64,000 nucleotides of DNA from Streptococcus sp. sy004 (GCF_007859205.1 NZ_VOHP01000001.1:372001-436000), one strand, 5' to 3'; positions 1-6,583 are shown, numbered from the stretch's first letter. Notes: generated by a model from the sequence alone, not told the origin. A program made the numbers and translations.

Positions 1-1
1 A

Positions 2-97
2 CTTCTTTCTATGCTTCTATCTGTACTTCAAGCACCAGTTCGCAATGTGGCGTACGCGGTCAAAGCGGTTGCAGAAAGCAAAGAAGGTGCTGCTTAA
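2..97 (+). CDS. rplJ: Ribosomal protein L10, C-terminal end (partial)
   Basis: The window opens inside this gene. The frame beginning at base 2 reads 31 residues ending ...[10 protein letters not shown] before TAA at 95-97, a typical L10 tail. L10 is the stalk-base protein of the 50S subunit that anchors L7/L12 dimers. It is followed after 71 bases by rplL, the classical rplJL operon, which supports the call although only the tail is visible. Confidence 0.85.
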   Translation, partial: LLSMLLSVLQAPVRNVAYAVKAVAESKEGAA

Positions 98-168
98 TTA
101 TAAGCAGTTTGGTAGCCTAGTGTTACCACAATTATCATATTTATAAAACATATTTGGAGGACATTACA

Positions 169-537
169 ATGGCATTGAACATTGAAAACATTATTGCTGA
201 AATTAAAGAAGCTTCAATCCTTGAGCTTAACGATCTTGTAAAAGCTATCGAAGAAGAATTTGGTGTAACAGCTGCTGCTCCTGTTGCAGTTGCTGCTGCA
301 GGTGGTGCTGATGATGCTGGTGCTAAAGATTCATTCGACGTTGAATTGACATCTGCTGGCGACAAAAAAGTTGGCGTTATCAAAGTTGTTCGTGAAATCA
401 CAGGTGAAGGCCTTAAAGAAGCTAAAGCTATCGTTGATGGTGCACCATCTATGCTTAAAGAAGGTGTTCCAGCAGCTGAAGCTGAAGAAATCAAAGCTAA
501 ACTTGAAGAAGCAGGAGCTTCAGTTACTCTTAAATAA
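169..537 (+). CDS. rplL: Ribosomal protein L7/L12
   Basis: 122 aa, the normal length. The N-terminal dimerisation domain (residues 1-35, [20 protein letters not shown]) is followed by an Ala/Gly-rich hinge and the conserved C-terminal factor-binding domain ([21 protein letters not shown]). It is the multicopy stalk protein that recruits translational GTPases. ATG 169 is chosen over an in-frame ATG at 154 because GGAGG lies at 156-160 and family members begin MALN. The last codons and stop (523-537) form one copy of the 16-bp direct repeat bounding the mobile element, so the insertion leaves the protein intact but replaces everything downstream. Confidence 0.97.
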   Translation: MALNIENIIAEIKEASILELNDLVKAIEEEFGVTAAAPVAVAAAGGADDAGAKDSFDVELTSAGDKKVGVIKVVREITGEGLKEAKAIVDGAPSMLKEGVPAAEAEEIKAKLEEAGASVTLK

Positions 538-538
538 T
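523..538 (+). repeat. attL: left direct repeat of the rplL-integrated element
   Basis: GTTACTCTTAAATAAT is found here, in the last four sense codons and stop of rplL, and again exactly at 6128-6143, just after the integrase gene. This is the expected product of site-specific integration at the 3' end of rplL. Established knowledge: the rplL 3' end is a described integration target of streptococcal integrative elements. Confidence 0.9.
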
Positions 539-641
539 CAATTACTGATTGTTTAAAGCTGAAAACCTAGTATTATAGCCTTTTCGTTGAGTTAAGGCGA
601 TTAAAAAATGGGAAGTTTCATTTGAAATCCCCCCATAGACA

Positions 642-670
642 CTCCCACAAATTGCTGTGGGGGTTTTTGT
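642..670 (+). terminator. Rho-independent terminator inside the left end of the element
   Basis: CTCCCACA (642-649) pairs with TGTGGGGG (656-663) with one G-T pair; the loop is 6 nt and a T-rich run follows (664-672). It probably ends rplL transcription now that the native terminator has been pushed to 6178. Confidence 0.75.
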
Positions 671-694
671 TTACTCTTGAGTTATAGCTTATAT

Positions 695-730
695 CCCCAC
701 CAAAAATTTTCTTGGTGGGGTTTTCTATTT
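695..730 (+). terminator. Second terminator, between rplL and the minus-strand regulator
   Basis: CCCCACCAA (695-703) and TTGGTGGGG (712-720) form a perfect 9-bp stem followed by TTTTCTATTTT. The A-rich other flank means it could also act for the minus-strand gene ending at 776. Confidence 0.75.
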
Positions 731-775
731 TAATCTTTTTTCATTAAATAATTGATAAAATACTTTAAGTAAACA

Positions 776-1497
776 TCACAAATTTTCATTTTTCAAGACT
801 CTTTGAAAATGATTTTGTTTTAGTATTTCAGCCAATCTATTTGTTGGCTGTTTTTTATTTTCCAAAATGTAATTTTTAACAGTTTTCTCCTCTACAATTT
901 TATAAGAAACTAAAATTGAAGACCTCTTTCGATTAAAAGAATATCTAGGTAAATCATCAAATTCATGTTCCTTTAAATCCTCTTGAGATATTTCATATTC
1001 CCAAACTGCTCTCTTAAACTCTGCAAGATACTCTTCAAAAGGCATATCTTCTTTCTTTTTTAGAATAGGCAATATATACTCGATAATTTGAAGCAAGCGT
1101 GTTTCTCTTAAATCATAACAAGTTTTTAAGAACATTTGTTCAGTTTGGTTTAATACCAAATCTGAAAAATTTTTCAAATAATACTCATTAAATAATTTTT
1201 CAGTTGCTGGCATATCACGAAAAATATCGAAATATTTAGACGGTAAACCATTTTTAAGCTGTCTTTTCCGCCACCGTCTAAATGTTCTATCATCTATGTA
1301 TAAATCATTTTCAGTATTAAAATATTTTTCTCTAAATTTCTCAAGATTGGTTACCTCTCCGATTTGCTTATCCATAGCGTATTGTTTTTTTAATATCTCT
1401 GAATATTTTTTTTAATAAATCCGTTAACTGTCTTTACATTGTACTCTCTTTCTAATCTCTTATTGATGAGTTCCTGAAAATATTCTAAGTGCTCCAT
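776..1497 (-). pseudogene. Element-borne DNA-binding regulator-like gene, frameshifted at a poly-A tract
   Basis: A 199-aa open frame (1375-776) lacks a good ribosome site. Upstream on the same strand an ATG at 1497 with GGAGG 6 nt before it opens a 35-codon frame (MEHLEYFQELINKRLERE...) that stops at 1392-1390. The two frames meet at eight consecutive A (T at 1406-1413). Adding one A joins them without a stop into one 240-aa protein, through ...GFIKKKYSEILKKQYAMDKQ. The segment IDDRTFRRWRKRQL looks like a helix-turn-helix recognition region. It is divergent from the element's other genes, the usual place for a repressor. I do not recognise the family. It could be a true mutation, slippage-controlled expression, or a sequence error. 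Confidence 0.6.
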
Positions 1498-1513
1498 ATT
1501 CATCCTCCATAAA

Positions 1514-1634
1514 TCGGACATTTTTTTTGCCGTCTATCATTATAAACTTTTCTGTATTATGATTAAATCAGATAAGTTAAGTATAACTTATCATATCCTA
1601 GCCAACAAGCAAAAACTTGTTACTCGGACATTTT
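1514..1634. promoter_or_regulatory. Divergent control region with repeated 11-mers and a palindrome
   Basis: TCGGACATTTT occurs at 1514-1524, just upstream of the ribosome site of the minus-strand regulator, and again at 1624-1634, next to a weak plus-strand promoter (TTATTG 1636-1641, 17 bp, TATTAT 1659-1664). Between them GATAAGTT (1571-1578) and AACTTATC (1585-1592) form an inverted repeat around 6 nt. Symmetric placement suggests operators for the divergent regulator; this is inference. Confidence 0.45.
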
Positions 1635-1728
1635 CTTATTGTTTTAGAATGCTGATTCTATTATTACTATCCAATTCAGCAGGTTTTACACCTATTTGGA
1701 AAACTTAAAAGCCAAAGGAGGATTATAT

Positions 1729-2097
1729 ATGGCTTTAAAAAATTTAAGTCACTTCACAGAATTTAACGTTCCCTTATTCCTATCGAATAAAGAACTTAGG
1801 TTCGTATCAGCCACTCCCTGGATTGAAAAAGGTGAGAACGAGGTCGAAAAAGGAGTAAAATTGTCTTTACTAATTTTTGCTGACGACACAAGCTATCCGA
1901 ATGACAAGAATAATCTAGGAGAGCTTCTCGTCGTCAAGGTGCCATTCGCTTCAATTAGTGATTACTCTGATTTTCAACCAATGGTAACTCCTTGCGAAAT
2001 TACCCAAGTGGAGAAAGCTTCAATTTATGGGGAATACCGGAATCAGCTCAGCTTAACAGGTCAAGTGGTTAGAGCCGAAGACTCTATAGAATTGTAA
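1729..2097 (+). CDS. Unknown element-encoded protein upstream of the coupling ATPase
   Basis: 122 aa. ATG 1729 follows AAAGGAGG with suitable spacing and is preferred to the further upstream in-frame start at 1696. No signal peptide or membrane segment; the sequence is acidic with alternating hydrophobic residues, as in a small beta-rich soluble protein. I do not recognise the family. Its position before an FtsK/TcpA gene matches the small DUF961-type accessory proteins that precede the coupling protein in Tn916-like elements, but resemblance is only positional and weakly compositional. It ends 17 nt before the ATPase, so the two are likely cotranscribed. Confidence 0.7.
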   Translation: MALKNLSHFTEFNVPLFLSNKELRFVSATPWIEKGENEVEKGVKLSLLIFADDTSYPNDKNNLGELLVVKVPFASISDYSDFQPMVTPCEITQVEKASIYGEYRNQLSLTGQVVRAEDSIEL

Positions 2098-2114
2098 TTT
2101 GAGAGGTTAGAAAT

Positions 2115-3497
2115 ATGAGTATAATTATCGTTATCATTTTGATAATGTTTATCACATTTCCTGACTTTAGAAAGAACTGGATATCCTCTTATCAGTGGAT
2201 AGAAAAAGAGTTAGGCAATGATTTACTAGGGAAAGTTGTGGCTAGTTTGGCAGCTACTACTATAGCACCTGTGCTGACCATTATTAGTTCTATTCAAAAT
2301 CAGTTAGTGAATAAGCAAGAAGTATCTGAACCCACATCACAAGAAAGGTATGACTCGTTTGTCAATTGGTTTAATGCTGTCCTAAGTGTCGATTTAAATT
2401 CAGATGAGGATTTAAAGAGTATTCTTGCAGGGTGGAATTGGTTTAATAATGGTCTTGTCCTCCATTTCAAGTATAGACCTAAAGAGAACGAACTCTCTGA
2501 CATCGCAGAGAGGCTCCAATCTTATAACATGAATTTTGGTTGGGCTTTTAGAAATCTCGGAGAATTGTATTTACACAATTTTGGCACAACCTCTAATTGG
2601 TCAGTACCAGTACTATTTATCGACAAAATAGTAGAGAATGAGGCGAGCAGAGTTGCAGAGTTAGCTCGTGTTGAGCGTGAAAAAGAGCTGGAATCTCTTC
2701 CTATTTCTCTGCTCAATCGTAATAGCGAAACTCTTAGAGAACAAACGAAAGGTAAATATCCCTTATGGGCTAATCGAAAAGGGAATCATCAGTTGATTGA
2801 TTTTAAGAGTCATATAGTCTTAGTTGGAAGTACTGGCGCAGGTAAAACTGGAACTTTAGCTTACTGGCTGTGGCTAATAAATTCTTTGAAAAATGAAGTT
2901 GATGAACTTTATATCCTTGACTACAAGAGGGGAAAGGACTGGGCTTCATTTTATGGCATCAGTAGTCATTATGCCTCAGCGGAAGATACTAAAATATTGT
3001 GGGAGAAACTCTATCAACAGTTCAAATCTTACCAAACTGGAGTAGAGAATATTGGCGATAAAGTCGTCTATATCATCATTGATGAGCTAGCAAGCCTTGT
3101 TGAGAGCTACACTACTAAAAAAGAACGTGACGAATTTTTAAGACAATTTAAGGATATGCTACGGCTCTCTCGTAGCCTTGGAACAGGGAAAGGTGGCTAC
3201 CGGCTTATTGTAGGACTCCAACAAGCTGATTCAAGCTATTTTGGGGGTACTGAAGGACGAGGAAACCTGAGTATCAGAGTAGCTCTTGGTGGGAACATCG
3301 CTGAAGGGGCTAGGATGATTTTTGAAATTACCGATGAATCAGACAAACCTGAATCGTCTCCAGTTGGTAAGGGATTTGCTCAGGTATATGGTCAACCAGT
3401 TCAGCGTATCATGATTCCTTATGTGAAAGACAGAGAACAAGTCATGGAGGCCATTGCAAGAAGTATGGATAACGCTGAAGCGATACCAGATGATTAA
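2115..3497 (+). CDS. FtsK/SpoIIIE-type DNA-translocating ATPase (TcpA-like coupling protein)
   Basis: 460 aa. An N-terminal hydrophobic segment (residues 2-16) suggests membrane anchoring. Walker A GSTGAGKT lies near residues 237-244 and Walker B VYIIIDELASL near 316-326, with FtsK-like motifs between (LDYKRGKDW) and after (LSRSLGTGKGGYRLIVGLQQAD). In mobile elements such proteins link the relaxase-DNA complex to the transfer channel. It is shorter than chromosomal FtsK and lacks the gamma DNA-reading domain, fitting a TcpA-type coupling protein. No mating-pore proteins are encoded nearby, so I infer it works with a helper element. Preceded by GAGAGGTTAGAAAT. Confidence 0.85.
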   Translation: MSIIIVIILIMFITFPDFRKNWISSYQWIEKELGNDLLGKVVASLAATTIAPVLTIISSIQNQLVNKQEVSEPTSQERYDSFVNWFNAVLSVDLNSDEDLKSILAGWNWFNNGLVLHFKYRPKENELSDIAERLQSYNMNFGWAFRNLGELYLHNFGTTSNWSVPVLFIDKIVENEASRVAELARVEREKELESLPISLLNRNSETLREQTKGKYPLWANRKGNHQLIDFKSHIVLVGSTGAGKTGTLAYWLWLINSLKNEVDELYILDYKRGKDWASFYGISSHYASAEDTKILWEKLYQQFKSYQTGVENIGDKVVYIIIDELASLVESYTTKKERDEFLRQFKDMLRLSRSLGTGKGGYRLIVGLQQADSSYFGGTEGRGNLSIRVALGGNIAEGARMIFEITDESDKPESSPVGKGFAQVYGQPVQRIMIPYVKDREQVMEAIARSMDNAEAIPDD

Positions 3498-3549
3498 ATT
3501 TTTTTATGCCGTGAAAGTTTGTTGGACAGTAGGCTAAGATAAATTTAGA

Positions 3550-3600
3550 CTGGTTGAGGCGGTGCGGTCGAACTCTGTTCGTCCGTGCCGACACAATCAG
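3550..3600. repeat. Long imperfect hairpin upstream of rep: candidate oriT or double-strand origin
   Basis: The core arms at 3560-3573 and 3577-3590 pair over 14 positions (two G-T pairs, one T-T mismatch) around a TCT loop. Flanking bases 3550-3559 and 3591-3600 extend the pairing with a further wobble and two mismatches. No open frame occupies 3498-3728. HUH Rep/relaxase proteins nick at hairpins usually placed beside their gene, so this is the best candidate nick region in the element. Confidence 0.5.
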
Positions 3601-3728
3601 CTTAATCATCTTGGGGAACCTGTTGTCAACAAAATCATGGAATAAATCAGAATTTAATCATCGGAAATTTAACGCTTTAACTTGATAAGCGTCTCACAAA
3701 AGCACATTACATTAAAAGGAGAGCTATC

Positions 3729-4403
3729 ATGACTCAAATAATTGATTCCGAAAAAATCGTCAAGAGTTATATCTATGGCGATACTGTTGAAATGACAACT
3801 GCTAATGGTCAACAAGAACAGACTATAAAAGTGATTGAGGGCAAACGCTACGTGAATCTTGAAACAGGAGAGATTCATGACATGGACACTTCTAATAGCA
3901 CCCGTTTAGACAATCTGAAGTCAGCGAAACAAACTATGAAAAAATTGCGCCGTCTAGTTGCTCATAATTTTACTGGAGGAAACAATCAACTTTGGATAAC
4001 TCTAACATATCGTGAGCATATCACGAAGCCAGATATTGTCTATAAAGATTTCAAAGCATTTATGCGCCGTCTTCGTACTGGATTTGGAAAGGTTGATTAC
4101 ATAGCAGTAATTGAACCACAAGCCTCACGGCGTTGGCATTTGCACGTGCTTATGAAAAACGATTCCGAACTCACTATTCCAAACGATGTATTATCACAAC
4201 TATGGGCGAAAGGCTTCACTAAAACGAAGCGTCTTCGTAGCTCGGATAAGGTCGGCAACTACCTAGTAGCGTATCTCTCTAATCTTCAACTTGATTCCTC
4301 TAGTAATTCCGATAAAAAATCCATAGTGAAAGGGGCTAGGCTTTATATGTACCCAAAGGCGTTAGAATTTACCGTACCTCTAGAGGAATTGAAAAACCTT
4401 TAG
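3729..4403 (+). CDS. Rolling-circle replication initiator / Rep-type relaxase (HUH)
   Basis: 224 aa, preceded by AAAAGGAGAG. Three HUH landmarks are in order: a beta-strand motif LWITLTYRE near residue 94, the HUH metal-binding motif WHLHVLM near 137-143, and a tyrosine motif NYLVAYL near 177-183 holding the probable nicking tyrosine. Family proteins nick one strand and stay covalently bound to the 5' end, starting rolling-circle replication; in some streptococcal mobilizable elements related proteins serve as the relaxase. Adjacency to the TcpA-like ATPase supports a mobilization role, but plasmid-like replication of the excised circle is equally possible. Confidence 0.85.
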   Translation: MTQIIDSEKIVKSYIYGDTVEMTTANGQQEQTIKVIEGKRYVNLETGEIHDMDTSNSTRLDNLKSAKQTMKKLRRLVAHNFTGGNNQLWITLTYREHITKPDIVYKDFKAFMRRLRTGFGKVDYIAVIEPQASRRWHLHVLMKNDSELTIPNDVLSQLWAKGFTKTKRLRSSDKVGNYLVAYLSNLQLDSSSNSDKKSIVKGARLYMYPKALEFTVPLEELKNL

Positions 4404-4429
4404 AGATAACCACTTCAAAGGGAGAAATT

Positions 4430-4597
4430 ATGAAAAAGTTTAATATTCACAGCCCGCCTAACTTTTCCAGGACTACCAGACACGAAACACCTTACGGTGA
4501 AAAGGAATATGTGACTGAGTTTTACGACAACATAAAAAGCCTGTCAGACACTTTTAGCGGAGCAACTGACAGGGCTAAAAATAGCGCAGAAGATTGA
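4430..4597 (+). CDS. Small unknown protein (55 aa) between rep and the DUF3173 gene
   Basis: ATG 4430 follows AAAGGGAGAAATT; the frame runs MKKFNIHSPPNFSRTT... to TGA at 4595-4597. The protein is hydrophilic, with no membrane segment, and ends in a polar Ser/Ala/Asp-rich tail. It starts 26 nt after rep and shares its direction, so it is probably in the same transcript. I do not recognise it; the strong ribosome site and position argue that it is translated. Confidence 0.55.
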   Translation: MKKFNIHSPPNFSRTTRHETPYGEKEYVTEFYDNIKSLSDTFSGATDRAKNSAED

Positions 4598-4605
4598 TAT
4601 AAAGT

Positions 4606-4623
4606 AGGTATCTCCTGATACCT
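4606..4623. promoter_or_regulatory. Inverted repeat upstream of the xis/int genes
   Basis: AGGTATC (4606-4612), loop TCCT, GATACCT (4617-4623). An AT-rich TTATAAC follows at 4627-4633. It could be an operator for the excision module or a weak RNA hairpin; there is no T-tract, so it is not a normal terminator. Confidence 0.4.
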
Positions 4624-4651
4624 CAATTATAACACAAGATGAGGTCTAAAA

Positions 4652-4879
4652 ATGAAAACTATAAATCATAAAAAGTTAATGGAACTTGGTTTTTCAATGA
4701 CTAGCTCAAAACAAATTATCCGAGAAGCTAAGGCTATCGCAATCCAGCGATTTAATGAAACTAGTAATTCTTCGGATAATATGCTAAAATTAAAAAAATC
4801 GCCATTTAACAACCGACGATTAGACTTGGCTCCTATTGAAATAGTCGAAGAGCTTTTAGGTTTTCAGTTGACCCAATAG
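4652..4879 (+). CDS. DUF3173 family protein, probable excisionase-like partner of the integrase
   Basis: 75 aa. The pattern NHKKLMELGFS...AKAIAIQRF...NNRRLDLAPIEIVEELLG matches DUF3173, small basic proteins found directly upstream of tyrosine integrases in Gram-positive integrative elements. The helical N-terminus and compact C-terminal winged-helix-like part suit a DNA-bending recombination directionality factor, but that role is inference from position. It starts ATG 4652 and ends 14 nt before the integrase. Confidence 0.75.
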   Translation: MKTINHKKLMELGFSMTSSKQIIREAKAIAIQRFNETSNSSDNMLKLKKSPFNNRRLDLAPIEIVEELLGFQLTQ

Positions 4880-4893
4880 AGAGGAAAACTGAA

Positions 4894-6078
4894 ATGACTA
4901 AAAATAAAAAATATAAAGGAGTCTTTAGAGACAAAAAAGGTCGTATCTACTGCCAAACGGAATTCAAGGCTTCAGCAACTGGAAAACGTCAACGTTTCAA
5001 ACGTTATCGTGATCAATGGGGAAACTCATTTAAAACAGAGAAACAGGCTTATGACGAGCTGTGTAGGGCTCGTATTGAATTTTACGATAAATTTGATTAT
5101 ACCGATTACAATTTAACCTTTGAACAGTATATAGTAGATATTTTCATCCCATACTATAAGCAGACAGTTCAGGAATCAACTTATCGTACTGCTATTACCC
5201 ACTTTGATAGCTTCATCAAAGAATTCGGTAAGAAGAGACTTAGGGAAATCACACCACGAGATTGCGAAAGATTTCGGCTTAAGTTGGTTGAAAATTATGC
5301 CCCTAATTACGCTAAATGTGTTTGGATACGTTTTAAACAATGTTTAGGTTACGCTGAGAGAATGGAATATATAAAAACTTTCCCTTGTAAGAGTCTTGAT
5401 AATCCAAAAGGTGCTAGACCTGATACAAAATTCTGGACGTTTGACGAGTTCAAGAAAGTTTTAACAACCTTTGACCTAACTGATTATGAAGACTTACTTC
5501 GATATACCACGGTTTGGCTTTATTATATGACTGGTGTCCGTGTCAGCGAGGGATTTGCATTGCTTTGGTCAGACTATGATAGAGAAAACAAGCGTATCTT
5601 TGTTCATGCCACTTTGGAAGCTAAAAAAGGTGGTATCTATCACAGAAAAGAGCAAACAAAGACAGAAGCAGGTATGCGATATGTTGACCTAGATGATGAA
5701 ACAGTAAAAGTCCTAAACAGGTGGCGAGAGCTTCAAGTGGCTAATTCAGATAGTGATTACATCTTATCAAGATTCGGAGAGCCAATGGTCAAAAGTACCT
5801 TGAGTAGAATGTTGAAACGACACGCAGAAAAAGCAGGAATTCCTGTTATCACTGGCAAAGGGCTTCGCCATTCCCACGATTCATTCATGATTAACGTATT
5901 GAAAAAAGATGTCTTACTGGTGTCGCAAAGGTCAGGACGGATTGATAAGGCAACCACTCTTAACATGTATTCGCATTATTACGCTCATCAAAGTAGTATA
6001 GGGTCTGAAATTACCGACTTATTAAACAAAGAGGGGCTAAAATCTGACACCCCGTTAGACACCCCCACATTCAATTAA
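4894..6078 (+). CDS. int: Tyrosine recombinase / integrase of the rplL element
   Basis: 394 aa with the three-part layout of ICE/phage integrases: a basic N-terminal arm-binding domain (about residues 5-55, YKGVFRDKKGRIYCQTEF), a SAM-like core-binding domain (about 70-175) and a C-terminal catalytic domain. Visible catalytic residues are Arg in TGVRVSEG (about 215), Lys in QTKTEAG, Arg in GKGLRHSH (about 324) and the nucleophile Tyr in NMYSHYY (about 359). The usual first His of HxxR is Lys and the later His/Trp is Arg (SGRIDKATT). ATG 4894 follows GAGAGGAAAACTGAA. It lies 50 nt before the right att repeat and presumably catalyses integration at rplL. Confidence 0.92.
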   Translation: MTKNKKYKGVFRDKKGRIYCQTEFKASATGKRQRFKRYRDQWGNSFKTEKQAYDELCRARIEFYDKFDYTDYNLTFEQYIVDIFIPYYKQTVQESTYRTAITHFDSFIKEFGKKRLREITPRDCERFRLKLVENYAPNYAKCVWIRFKQCLGYAERMEYIKTFPCKSLDNPKGARPDTKFWTFDEFKKVLTTFDLTDYEDLLRYTTVWLYYMTGVRVSEGFALLWSDYDRENKRIFVHATLEAKKGGIYHRKEQTKTEAGMRYVDLDDETVKVLNRWRELQVANSDSDYILSRFGEPMVKSTLSRMLKRHAEKAGIPVITGKGLRHSHDSFMINVLKKDVLLVSQRSGRIDKATTLNMYSHYYAHQSSIGSEITDLLNKEGLKSDTPLDTPTFN

Positions 6079-6114
6079 CTAAACAGAAAAACGCTTTATA
6101 CCAACGATTTCAAG

Positions 6115-6134
6115 GAGTAACGCCTATGTTACTC
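6115..6134. repeat. Inverted repeat overlapping the right att core
   Basis: GAGTAAC (6115-6121), 6 nt, GTTACTC (6128-6134). The right arm is the first seven bases of the att core, so this pair may be the core-type integrase binding site at this end. The left junction has no matching GAGTAAC arm. Confidence 0.5.
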
Positions 6135-6143
6135 TTAAATAAT
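6128..6143 (+). repeat. attR: right direct repeat of the rplL-integrated element
   Basis: Exact second copy of GTTACTCTTAAATAAT (first at 523-538), 50 nt after the integrase stop. To its right the sequence returns to chromosome, including the probable original rplL terminator. Confidence 0.9.
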
Positions 6144-6177
6144 AGAGTGACTACTCAAGTAGCTTGAAATGATAAAT

Positions 6178-6211
6178 CCACTATTCTTCGGGGTAGTGGG
6201 TTTTCTTTTTG
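6178..6211 (+). terminator. Probable original rplJL operon terminator, displaced by the insertion
   Basis: CCACTATTC (6178-6186), TTCG loop, GGGTAGTGG (6191-6199), with two G-T pairs, then TTTTCTTTTTG. It lies 35 bases past the att repeat, a normal distance for the terminator of rplL before integration. Confidence 0.8.
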
Positions 6212-6403
6212 TTTGATAAGGTGCAAATTATTAATAAAGATTATCTAAAACATCAACTACTAGAAAGAACACAGAACAGACAACTAATTTTATTTTCAAA
6301 TCTTGCTCAACTCGATAATGACTTGATACAAGAAGAATATGCAGCTATAAGAATATCTAATAAGATAATCAGAATGATATTAATGAAAAATTATGACAAT
6401 TAA
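6209..6403 (+). pseudogene. Possible decayed reading frame between the rplL terminator and the small RNA
   Basis: 64-codon open frame with only a TTG start (6209), no ribosome site, and a first codon inside the terminator T-tract. The composition is protein-like (helical, charged) but I recognise nothing. Probably a gene remnant or chance frame; listed so the 300-base stretch is accounted for. Confidence 0.2.
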
Positions 6404-6421
6404 AAGTAATTTTGATACAAT
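6393..6421 (+). promoter_or_regulatory. Promoter of candidate small RNA 1
   Basis: ATGACA (6393-6398), 17-bp spacer, TACAAT (6416-6421); predicted start near 6428. The same architecture (GTGACA, 17 bp, TATAAT) precedes the related RNA near 26937 on the other strand. Confidence 0.55.
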
Positions 6422-6427
6422 CTTAAT

Positions 6428-6546
6428 GAAGAGAAGTGAAGTAGAGAATTTAGTGTCGCTACGCAGTTTTATAACATGAGATTACGGAACAGGCATACCG
6501 TCCACTACTCTTAAAGCACTTGGATTTTATCTAAGTGCTTTTTTGC
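6428..6546 (+). ncRNA. Candidate small RNA 1 (paralogue of the one at 26826-26937)
   Basis: About 119 nt from the predicted start to a terminator formed by AAGCACTT (6514-6521) and AAGTGCTT (6533-6540) plus T-run. Blocks GAAGTAGA (6438), CTACGCA (6459), CCGTCC (6498) and GCACTT (6516) recur in the same order on the minus strand at 26930, 26909, 26872 and 26853. Offsets are 0/21/60/78 here and 0/21/58/77 there. No convincing reading frame. I do not match it to a named RNA family. Confidence 0.55.
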
Positions 6547-6565
6547 TTGCTTTTTAGATTATTTG

Positions 6566-6583
6566 GTAATACAATGATATTAC
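6566..6583. promoter_or_regulatory. Palindrome over the toxin-antitoxin promoter (candidate autorepression operator)
   Basis: GTAATA (6566-6571), 6 nt, TATTAC (6578-6583), overlapping the TACAAT -10-like element (6570-6575) 33 bases upstream of the antitoxin start. RelB-type antitoxins repress their own operon through short palindromes, so this is the natural operator candidate. Confidence 0.5.

Larger units (their letters stand above)
523..6143. mobile_element. Integrated mobilizable-type element (about 5.6 kb) in the 3' end of rplL
   Basis: Bounded by identical 16-bp repeats at 523-538 and 6128-6143. Order of content: minus-strand regulator remnant, 122-aa unknown, FtsK/TcpA-type ATPase, 231-bp non-coding segment with a long hairpin, HUH Rep/relaxase, 55-aa ORF, DUF3173 protein, tyrosine integrase. 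No VirB4-like ATPase, VirB6-like or other mating-pore gene is present. By analogy with streptococcal integrative mobilizable elements that use a Rep-related relaxase plus a TcpA coupling protein, I infer it can be mobilised by a helper conjugative element. Alternative: a satellite-like or replicative genomic island. Boundaries are firm; the mode of transfer is inference. Confidence 0.85.

Noticed and set aside
141-494. 117-codon open frame antisense to rplL
   Set aside because: Low-complexity Ser/Ala-rich mirror of the rplL hinge codons, no ribosome site; a shadow of a real gene.
6428-6546. CiaR-controlled csRNA interpretation for the small RNA pair
   Set aside because: The TTTAAG-N5-TTTAAG CiaR repeat is not present upstream of either promoter.
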